Origin: an uncultured Eubacteriales bacterium
Lineage (GTDB): Bacteria; Bacillota; Clostridia; Monoglobales; Monoglobaceae
DNA length: 6,194 nucleotides
Assembly: GCA_905205855.1 (NCBI GenBank)
Contig: CAJLFL010000118.1
Span: 1 to 6,194, forward strand
Direction of reading: 5' to 3'
Position numbers and translations under genes: made by a program. A model generated the notes under the pieces. That model made no database searches. It was not told the origin of the DNA and worked only from the letters and a program-made list of their open reading frames with translations. Positions 1 through 4,596 of this stretch are shown here, one piece after another (the stretch's first letter is position 1; each line of letters opens with the position of its first letter).

Positions 1-24
1 ATAATTATACCACACCTTAGTATT

Positions 25-204
25 ATGGTCAAGTTTTTAAAAAAACACTTAAATATTATAACAACAATTATTTTGTTTGTGCTTTTATTGTTTGATACAG
101 ATTTTCACTCTGTAGGCAAGCTTAGAATATTTACTCTCTGCCGCGAGGCAGCTGTTACAGCTCTTAATGTTATTGAATATTTGGCAAGGTATACAAAAAA
201 GTAG
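25..204 (+). CDS. possible small membrane protein, 59 aa, unknown function
   Basis: An open frame starts at ATG 25 and stops at TAG 202-204. The N-terminus is basic (MVKFLKKH), followed by a hydrophobic run at about residues 9-23 (LNIITTIILFVLLLF) that would make one membrane helix. The remainder, about residues 32-57, reads as an amphipathic helix with charged residues and ends ARYTKK. This basic-hydrophobic-amphipathic order is what one expects of a real membrane microprotein. Against it, no Shine-Dalgarno motif precedes the ATG, and the frame stays open upstream to base 1, so the gene could begin outside the window and this could be only its 3' part. It lies 113 nt upstream of the ribbon-helix-helix gene on the same strand. 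I do not recognise a family. Coding status is plausible but unproven. Confidence 0.4.
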   Translation: MVKFLKKHLNIITTIILFVLLLFDTDFHSVGKLRIFTLCREAAVTALNVIEYLARYTKK

Positions 205-317
205 TCACTGACTTTCCTAAAGAGAAGAAAACCTATCAATAGCATCTTGAACAGTATACCATAGTTCTTGGAGAGGAACTCTAAAAACTACTACTTTATT
301 ATACGAGGCGATATATC
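205..317 (+). promoter_or_regulatory. leader of the ribbon-helix-helix gene, with possible operator dyad
   Basis: This AT-rich 113-nt spacer has no gene. It contains a 5-bp perfect inverted repeat, AGTTC (263-267) and GAACT (276-280), with an 8-nt centre. Such a dyad, 38-55 nt before the start codon, is where ribbon-helix-helix proteins often bind to repress their own genes. AT-rich -10-like hexamers occur at about 297-304, but I could not pair them with a -35 at normal spacing. The ribosome binding site is GAGG (305-308), 9 nt before ATG 318. The operator role is inference. Confidence 0.3.
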
Positions 318-536
318 ATGGCTGATAGTTCTGTCAAACGAAAGACTTTTACATCATCAGAAGTAAAAAACAGATGGAACAAACAGCACTACAAGCAAGT
401 TTCTTGTCAGCTTAATAAAGAGCTTGTCAATCAATGGGAAGAAAAGCTTAAATCTGATGGAATTAGCAAGAGTGAGTTTATCAGAAACGCAATAAAGGCA
501 TATCTAAAAACAGGCGAAGAAGCAGAGAAGAAATAG
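318..536 (+). CDS. CopG/Arc-type ribbon-helix-helix DNA-binding protein
   Basis: This 72-residue protein has a basic N-terminal arm (residues 1-24, rich in K/R/S/T) and then a ribbon-helix-helix fold. The DNA-contacting beta strand is YKQVSCQL (25-32), helix 1 about 33-46 (NKELVNQWEEKLKS), the turn DGIS, and helix 2 about 50-64 (SKSEFIRNAIKAYL). The pattern 'GISKSEFIRNAIKAYL' is typical of the CopG/Arc/MetJ class. Such dimers act in the cytoplasm as repressors, often of their own operon, of plasmid copy control, or as antitoxins. No toxin gene follows: the next gene is convergent, so a toxin-antitoxin role is not supported. The start is set by GAGG at 305-308. Its G+C of about 33%, against about 50% in the nearby operon, and its phage-like neighbour suggest mobile-element ancestry. 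The fold is fairly sure; the target is unknown. Confidence 0.8.
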   Translation: MADSSVKRKTFTSSEVKNRWNKQHYKQVSCQLNKELVNQWEEKLKSDGISKSEFIRNAIKAYLKTGEEAEKK

Positions 537-555
537 CCTCTGCTTTTACCTTTTT
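520..555 (+). terminator. rho-independent terminator of the ribbon-helix-helix gene
   Basis: An 8-bp perfect stem, AAGCAGAG (520-527) with CTCTGCTT (538-545), closes a 10-nt loop that contains the TAG stop codon (534-536). It is followed by a T-rich tract (544-547 and 551-555, interrupted by ACC). The T-tract is on the + side, so it should end transcription of the 318-536 gene. It overlaps the 3' end of the convergent gene at 546-731. Confidence 0.6.
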
Positions 556-731
556 ATAGCTCTTAAAGCTTTTGGATGCAACACCTGAATTATGTATTTA
601 TCGCTGTAGTAAACAATAGCAGCTATCTGATGCCATGATTTAAGCTTTATGTATCTTTCGTATAATATAGTGCGGCAAGCGCCATCCGGTACGCTTTGAA
701 TAGCCTTGTTTATTTCTGCACAAATATCCAT
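546..731 (-). pseudogene. truncated sigma-70 region-4-like phage regulator (C-terminal remnant)
   Basis: The 61-residue frame reads as the C-terminal half of phage sigma-like regulators of the ArpU/RinA/DUF1492 kind, which from memory are usually about 130-150 aa. Recognisable pieces are DGACRTILYERYIKLKSW (16-33), corresponding to 'R.VL..RYI....SW', and the helix-turn-helix 'QIAAIVYYSDKYIIQVLHPKAL' in two parts: first helix about 34-42, recognition helix about 44-57. In full-length relatives this domain regulates late phage transcription. The N-terminal coiled half is missing. Upstream in frame there are only four codons before a TAA stop at 746-744, no Shine-Dalgarno motif precedes the ATG, and a GC-rich hairpin repeat begins 26 nt beyond it. 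I infer a decayed gene cut at that junction, though a minimal free-standing HTH protein cannot be excluded. It converges on the 318-536 gene with 9 nt between stops. Confidence 0.6.
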
Positions 732-739
732 ACGGAAAG

Positions 740-759
740 CCGTTTAATAATATAAACGG
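740..759. repeat. AT-rich inverted repeat next to the GC-rich repeat
   Basis: CCGTTTA (740-746) and TAAACGG (753-759) form a 7-bp perfect stem with a 6-nt AT loop. It directly abuts, and overlaps by 2 nt, the GC-rich hairpin starting at 758. Read on the minus strand it lies immediately after that GC-rich stem and supplies a moderately T-rich stretch, so the pair could terminate transcription coming from the RraA-like gene. Confidence 0.45.
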
Positions 760-784
760 GCGCCCACATGGGGCGCCCCTACGG
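757..784. repeat. GC-rich hairpin repeat, copy 1 (CGGGCG...CGCCCCTACGG family)
   Basis: GGGCGCCC (758-765) and GGGCGCCC (771-778) form an 8-bp stem around the loop ACATG, preceded by C (757) and followed by CTACGG (779-784). Copy 2 at 3115-3140 has the same outer stem GGGCG/CGCCC, the same preceding C and the same CTACGG tail, but different inner pairs. This is an intergenic palindromic repeat. It lies 46 nt downstream of the RraA-like stop codon, where it may also serve as the operon terminator. Confidence 0.75.
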
Positions 785-830
785 GATAATGTTATGCATT
801 ATATATTGTTGTTATCCGTATTGCTGCCTG
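785..830. other. short intergenic spacer downstream of the operon
   Basis: This AT-rich stretch between the RraA-like stop codon and repeat copy 1 contains a small stem, ATAATG (786-791) and CATTAT (797-802), with a 5-nt loop. It lacks a T-tract in the minus direction, so I do not call it a terminator. Nothing else is visible. Confidence 0.4.
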
Positions 831-1739
831 TTATAATGCGCTTTGCGTATCTGTCGGATCGCCGTTTATGGCAAGGTCATATTCGTGTGACCAGTCCATT
901 CCGCGATACTGTGCCGCGCGCTCGTCTGTTTCTATAAACTCCATAAGCAGGTCAAGCATATCCTTTGTCCATGTGTTTTTGTCTATTTGCGCGGTTGTAA
1001 ATTTGTTAAGCGTTATCATCTCAAAGCCGAACAAATCCTTTACCTGTGTTTTTGCCGCACCGCCGACAACCTCCTCGACAAGATGGCTCGGTATAAATAA
1101 AACTCCGCCGCCTGCGCCGAATACCACATCTCCCGGCAGACAAACCGCATTGCCGATACGGACAGGGGTGTTATAGCCTGTTATAATAAAATCGCGGATC
1201 GGTGTCGGATCAATTCCGCGGTAGTAAACCTGTGTGTCCTCAACCTTTTTCATTTGCTCGGTATCTCTTACGCCGCCCCAGATGACAGCGCCGCCGTTTT
1301 CGTTTTTGGTCTTGTTCTTCAGCGCCGTTGTAAGGTTTCCGCCCAGAAATGTCCCCTTATAAATCTTGTCGTACATATCTATTACGGGGACGTCACCCTC
1401 GCACAGGTTATCTATTATCCACTGATTGTATGTACCGGTGCGGTTTTCGCTTCTGCCTATATCCTTTACAACCTTGTCAAGGTCGGGACGGTAAGGGCAA
1501 TAAGCCGCGGTTACCGCTCTGCCGATCAGCTTTCTGCCGTCATCATGAAGGGTGTGAAAGCGTCCTTCAAACTGGCTTTCATAACCCTTGACAAAAATCG
1601 GTTTCCATACCTCCTCTAAGGTAAGGCTTTTTAAAGCCTTTAAGTATTTATCTTCTACCTTAGGACGTCCGTCCGAAAAGCGCTCTCCCTTCCACTGCGG
1701 CGTCAGGGCAATTATTTCTTCTCTTACGTTAAAATGCAT
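831..1739 (-). CDS. RraA-like putative acid-sugar aldolase/decarboxylase
   Basis: The 302-residue protein has an RraA-fold core at about residues 110-245. GGNLTTAL (133-140) and GGAVIWGGVRDTEQM (149-163) match the family signature in which the Arg-Asp pair (R158, D159) binds pyruvate and the metal in 4-hydroxy-4-methyl-2-oxoglutarate aldolases and oxaloacetate decarboxylases. LPGDVVFGAGGGVLFIP (201-217) matches the later 'PGD.V.GD.DGV..IP' strand, but the two Asp of GDxDG are replaced (GAGGG). An N-terminal extension of about 100 residues and a C-terminal tail make it longer than the roughly 160-240 aa of simple RraA proteins. The longest frame starts at a GTG at 1748, but AGGAG at 1752-1748 stands 8 nt before ATG 1739, so 1739 is the start. 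As last gene of the operon it would supply the retro-aldol step yielding pyruvate or a related keto acid; that substrate role is inference. Confidence 0.8.
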   Translation of the reverse strand: MHFNVREEIIALTPQWKGERFSDGRPKVEDKYLKALKSLTLEEVWKPIFVKGYESQFEGRFHTLHDDGRKLIGRAVTAAYCPYRPDLDKVVKDIGRSENRTGTYNQWIIDNLCEGDVPVIDMYDKIYKGTFLGGNLTTALKNKTKNENGGAVIWGGVRDTEQMKKVEDTQVYYRGIDPTPIRDFIITGYNTPVRIGNAVCLPGDVVFGAGGGVLFIPSHLVEEVVGGAAKTQVKDLFGFEMITLNKFTTAQIDKNTWTKDMLDLLMEFIETDERAAQYRGMDWSHEYDLAINGDPTDTQSAL

Positions 1740-1747
1740 AAAACTCA

Positions 1748-1752
1748 CTCCT
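1748..1752 (-). promoter_or_regulatory. ribosome binding site of the RraA-like gene, overlapping the GH10 stop
   Basis: Read on the minus strand, AGGAG (1752-1748) begins inside the TAG stop codon (1753-1751) of the glycoside hydrolase gene and is followed by 8 nt and ATG 1739. A start at GTG 1748 would begin on the last base of this motif and is therefore unlikely. The layout implies translational coupling. Confidence 0.85.
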
Positions 1753-3085
1753 ATACTGTTATTTCAAAATCGTTATAACCGCTTTTGCTAAGCATGATAT
1801 CAAATGTCTTTCCGTTTGCGGACAGCTCATACTCTCCGTAAAAGCCTTTGAACTTTGCTATACCGTCCGCCTTTGACTCGGTTTCGGTTTCCGTGTGCCA
1901 GCGCTCGTTAAACAGATGATGTATCATCTCATATGACGGTTTTTTGCTAAGGTCAAAGCGTAAAAGTCCGCCGCGGTAAAAGTTTTCGCCTGCGGACATA
2001 TCACCCTTTGGCGCAAACGCCGCATAGCCGTCCGGCAGATTCCAGTAGATAACGGCTTCGGTTGCCTTGTGGCTGAACCATATGCTGTATAGCTGCTCAA
2101 TAAGCTCTGCCTGAAGCTGCTCATCCTCGGCAGAATCGGTGTATGCCGGCAGCGTCACCTCGGTAATCTGTATTGGTTTGCCAAGCTTTTCATAGGTATC
2201 CAAAACAGAGAATATGGTTTTGGGATTATAAAGGTCATCCGTCAGTTTTGTTCTTTCGTCATCCGGCGTCATAAACACATGATACTGCATACCCACCGTG
2301 TCAATTCTCAGTCCGTGCTCCAATCCCTGCTTTATCATCAGATAATACGCGCTGCGTGTGTAGTTATAACTTTCCCAGCTCCATATATGAGGTGTCGCTT
2401 CGTTTACTATAAGCTCGTTTGACCTAAAGTATTTCTCTGCCAGACGGAAGTTCCAGTCAAATACGTCATCCGCTATATAAAACTTCTCTCTGCCGCTGAA
2501 TGACCAGACACCGCAGCATAAAAGCTCGTTTATTACCTCCCAGCCGGGAATTTTATCCGAATATCGCTCTGATAACTCGCTGTAGCGTTTTTCAAGCAGG
2601 CGTTTGATGTCCGGTATCTCCAGGTTGTCAAGCCATTCCGGGTGATGTGCAAAATACGACAGACAGTGTGCCTTGGGGATAATATTATTTTCGGAACAGT
2701 ATTCCAGACACAAATCCGGCGCAGGCCGGCGGTAGACTTTAGGGCTGTCCTTTTCATAACGCAGCTTGCCGCGGACAGGTTCATTGCCGTTCCAGTAAAA
2801 AGGCAGAGTTGCAGTGTTAAAAGCGTCTCTGAATAAGGCCTTGTACTTCTCGTTTTTTTCCTCGTTCTCAAACTCGTCAAGCATAAACAGGTTTGCACCA
2901 TGCATAAACTCGTGCCGTTTTTGCTTTGCCTTGATTTTTACGCCCGGCACGGGATTTCCGTCCTTGTCCTTTACCGTTATAGCGGCAAAGCCTTTTCTGT
3001 TCTGCTCAATGCCAAGCCTTACGCGCTCGTCGGTTTCCTCTTTGTATTTGTTAAAGCTTTTCAGAATATCGTCCCTTCTGCTCAT
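1751..3085 (-). CDS. GH10-like glycoside hydrolase, cytoplasmic
   Basis: The 444-residue protein has a short beta domain (about 32-65, 'ITVKDKDGNPVPGVKIKAK', like adhesion or carboxypeptidase-regulatory modules), a GH10-type (beta/alpha)8 barrel (about 66-395), and a C-terminal beta-rich tail (about 408-444). Catalytic residues are visible: acid/base E187 in WEVINE (182-187) and nucleophile E309 in ITEV (307-310). H140, Q267/H269 (VGMQYH) and W348 fit the -1 subsite. Unlike classic xylanases, 'RGHTLVWH' is replaced by KAHCLSYF (138-145), and the N-E-x-K-W segment of the -2 subsite is not found where FYWNGNEPVRGK (96-107) occurs. The charged N-terminus has no signal peptide, so it should act on imported oligosaccharides. 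AAAGGAG (3099-3093), 7 nt before ATG 3085, sets the start. Retaining beta-glycosidase activity is likely; xylan as substrate is doubtful. Confidence 0.85.
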   Translation of the reverse strand: MSRRDDILKSFNKYKEETDERVRLGIEQNRKGFAAITVKDKDGNPVPGVKIKAKQKRHEFMHGANLFMLDEFENEEKNEKYKALFRDAFNTATLPFYWNGNEPVRGKLRYEKDSPKVYRRPAPDLCLEYCSENNIIPKAHCLSYFAHHPEWLDNLEIPDIKRLLEKRYSELSERYSDKIPGWEVINELLCCGVWSFSGREKFYIADDVFDWNFRLAEKYFRSNELIVNEATPHIWSWESYNYTRSAYYLMIKQGLEHGLRIDTVGMQYHVFMTPDDERTKLTDDLYNPKTIFSVLDTYEKLGKPIQITEVTLPAYTDSAEDEQLQAELIEQLYSIWFSHKATEAVIYWNLPDGYAAFAPKGDMSAGENFYRGGLLRFDLSKKPSYEMIHHLFNERWHTETETESKADGIAKFKGFYGEYELSANGKTFDIMLSKSGYNDFEITV

Positions 3086-3202
3086 GTTAAAGCTCCTTTC
3101 TTTATGTTATTTTTCGGGCGGATGATATCCGCCCCTACGGATGGCGTATATTATATATCATTTATATTTTACAATACCGCCGTGTGGTTGCCCATTGTCA
3201 TG
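3086..3202 (-). other. spacer between SDR and GH10 genes with repeat and possible promoter
   Basis: This is the only sizeable gap inside the operon (117 nt). It contains hairpin repeat copy 2 and, in an AT-rich part, a perfect TATAAT on the minus strand (3155-3150). No -35 at 16-18 nt matches well: TTGTAA is present upstream but only 13 nt away. A weak internal promoter is possible, with the hairpin then lying in its 5' leader. Confidence 0.3.
3115..3140. repeat. GC-rich hairpin repeat, copy 2 (CGGGCG...CGCCCCTACGG family)
   Basis: GGGCGGAT (3116-3123) and ATCCGCCC (3127-3134) form an 8-bp perfect stem with a 3-nt loop GAT, preceded by C and followed by CTACGG (3135-3140), exactly as in copy 1 at 757-784. 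The three inner base pairs differ from copy 1 yet pair fully in both, so the structure is conserved while the sequence is not. It lies 30 nt upstream of the GH10 start codon. There is no T-tract on the minus strand (GAAAAATAAC follows), so it is a poor terminator for the SDR side. Confidence 0.75.
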
Positions 3203-3931
3203 CTAAAGATGCATACCGCCGTCTATAATGATTTCAGAACCGGTTATATATCCGCCCTCGTCGGAGCAAAGCATCAAAACCGCCGGTGCTATGTCCTCCG
3301 GTGTGCCGACACGTCCTGCCGGAATTGCGGAAACAACGCCGTCCTTAAAGCGCTTGTCTGCAAATGCCGCCTCGTTGCGCGGTGTGTATATCGCACCCGG
3401 CGCGACATTGTTTACCGTTATTCCGTACGGTGCAAGCTGCGGAGCAATATTCTCGCACAGCTTTTTCTGTGCCGCCTTTGTTACTCCGTAAAGCGCCAGC
3501 TCCGGGTGATTGTTGTACTGATTTACGCTGCCTATGGCAACAATTCTGCCCCAGCCCTTTTCTTTCATATAGGGCACATATTGCCTTATCAGATAATAGC
3601 TGCTTTTGAGGTTGCAGCTGAGCTGAGCGTCGAATTCCTCCTCGGTAAACTCATCCCACCTGCGCTTGTACTGAACCGACGCATTGAGGACAAGAATGTC
3701 AACACCGCCTGTTCTTTCAAACAAGCCCTCGCGTTCCTCTTTTTTTGTCAAATCCGCGCGCAGCGGTATGCTGTTCGGAATTTTTTTGCCTGCCTCTCTG
3801 CATTTTTCATCACTTGACGCTCCGTTTACAAAGACCTTTGCGCCGCGCTCTGCCAAAAGCCTTGCTGTGGCAAAGCCTATTCCCTGTGTTGCGCCTGTCA
3901 CAAGCGCGGTTTTGCCGTTTAAATCAAACAT
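3203..3931 (-). CDS. short-chain dehydrogenase/reductase (classical SDR)
   Basis: The 242-residue protein is a complete classical SDR of usual length. The Rossmann cofactor motif is TGATQGIG (12-19), D60 fits the adenine-ring contact, NAS (83-85) replaces the usual NAG, and the catalytic tetrad is N107, S135, Y148 and K152 (YxxxK). PG (178-179) follows, and the C-terminus has the common 'YITGSEIIIDGG' pattern (228-239). Such enzymes oxidise or reduce sugar or polyol hydroxyls with NAD(P). NG (36-37) after strand 2, with no acidic residue there, makes the NAD/NADP choice unclear. The gene overlaps the end of the MBL gene by 13 nt, and GAGGTGA (3945-3939), 7 nt before ATG 3931, lies inside that gene. 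In this operon it most likely oxidises a free sugar at C1 or interconverts a sugar acid; this is inferred from neighbours. Confidence 0.9.
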   Translation of the reverse strand: MFDLNGKTALVTGATQGIGFATARLLAERGAKVFVNGASSDEKCREAGKKIPNSIPLRADLTKKEEREGLFERTGGVDILVLNASVQYKRRWDEFTEEEFDAQLSCNLKSSYYLIRQYVPYMKEKGWGRIVAIGSVNQYNNHPELALYGVTKAAQKKLCENIAPQLAPYGITVNNVAPGAIYTPRNEAAFADKRFKDGVVSAIPAGRVGTPEDIAPAVLMLCSDEGGYITGSEIIIDGGMHL

Positions 3932-4596
3932 CCGTCAGTCACCTCGTACTCTCTGTCAAACTCCATGATAAAGCCGTTGCTTACGTTATCGGTAAACTTC
4001 AGCGGATCTTCGGAATTGCTCTCAAACATATCATAATGATTCGGCACGGCAAGCCGCGGTTTTATTATTTTGTCAAGTTTAACGGCGTCCGTGACATTCA
4101 TGTTTCCGAGCCGTCCGTTGATGCAGACAAACAGATAATCACAGCGTATCTCCTCAAGCCGCTTGTTATAATAGGTATCTCCGGTAAAGTATAGGCGTTC
4201 AGTGCCGTATTCCGCAAGAACGCCGACCGCCGGTACGGTGTGATCGGCAAAGACTGCCGTTATCTTAAAATCACCGATTTTGTATACAGCACCCTCGTCA
4301 AATTCCGCATAGTTTGTCACACCAAGCTGTGTAAGAGTTTCTTTGCAGTCCGTCGGTGCGTAAAACGTCATATTTTTATCCATAAGCGGTATCGCGTCAA
4401 TGTCAAGATGGTCAAGATGATTGTGTGTGCATATAATTCCGTCAGCTTTTACGTCCTGCGGCTTTACGGGTATTCTGCGCATACGCGGACGGTTTTCTAT
4501 GCGGCTGACCGAGTCCGAAAGATACGGATCAATATATATGACCGTTCTGCCGTCCGATAAAACATATCCGCTTTGACCAAGCCATTTAATCTTCAT
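3919..4596 (-). CDS. UlaG-like metallo-beta-lactamase-fold hydrolase, putative sugar lactonase
   Basis: The 225-residue protein carries the MBL metal motif THNHLDH (57-63; H58, H60, D62, H63), then H119 (ADHT), D140 (FTGD) and H187 (PNHYDMF), which together can hold two divalent metals. The start MKIKWLGQSGYVL and the segment RPRMRRIPVKPQDV (36-49) before the metal motif resemble UlaG-type L-ascorbate-6-phosphate lactonases; standard UlaG is longer (about 350 aa), so this is a shorter relative. The longest frame begins at ATG 4623, but that start lacks a ribosome binding site. AGGGAG (4610-4605) stands 8 nt before ATG 4596, and TGATG overlaps this start with the stop of the preceding gene by 1 nt. 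A cytoplasmic lactonase acting between the dehydrogenase and the dehydratase is the natural role, but the substrate is inferred. Confidence 0.85.
   Translation of the reverse strand: MKIKWLGQSGYVLSDGRTVIYIDPYLSDSVSRIENRPRMRRIPVKPQDVKADGIICTHNHLDHLDIDAIPLMDKNMTFYAPTDCKETLTQLGVTNYAEFDEGAVYKIGDFKITAVFADHTVPAVGVLAEYGTERLYFTGDTYYNKRLEEIRCDYLFVCINGRLGNMNVTDAVKLDKIIKPRLAVPNHYDMFESNSEDPLKFTDNVSNGFIMEFDREYEVTDGCLI

Noticed and set aside
318..731. Toxin-antitoxin pair formed by the ribbon-helix-helix protein and the 61-aa protein
   Set aside because: The genes are convergent with a terminator between them, and the second protein reads as a sigma-region-4 helix-turn-helix remnant, not a toxin.
785..838. 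Possible larger repeat: the sequence after both hairpin copies looks loosely alike (AT-rich, then a TGCC-containing stretch)
   Set aside because: By eye the similarity is weak and needs gaps. Only the 26-28 nt hairpin and the CTACGG tail are clearly shared.
3134..3202. Rho-independent terminator after the SDR gene
   Set aside because: The hairpin at 3116-3134 has no T-run after it on the minus strand, so read-through into the GH10 gene is expected.
2900..3817. Long + strand open frame of 305 codons antisense to the GH10 and SDR genes
   Set aside because: It lies opposite two well-supported enzymes and across their spacer, its translation is rich in Cys, Arg and Phe with no family pattern, and no ribosome binding site stands before it. 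It is a shadow of the coding bias on the other strand.
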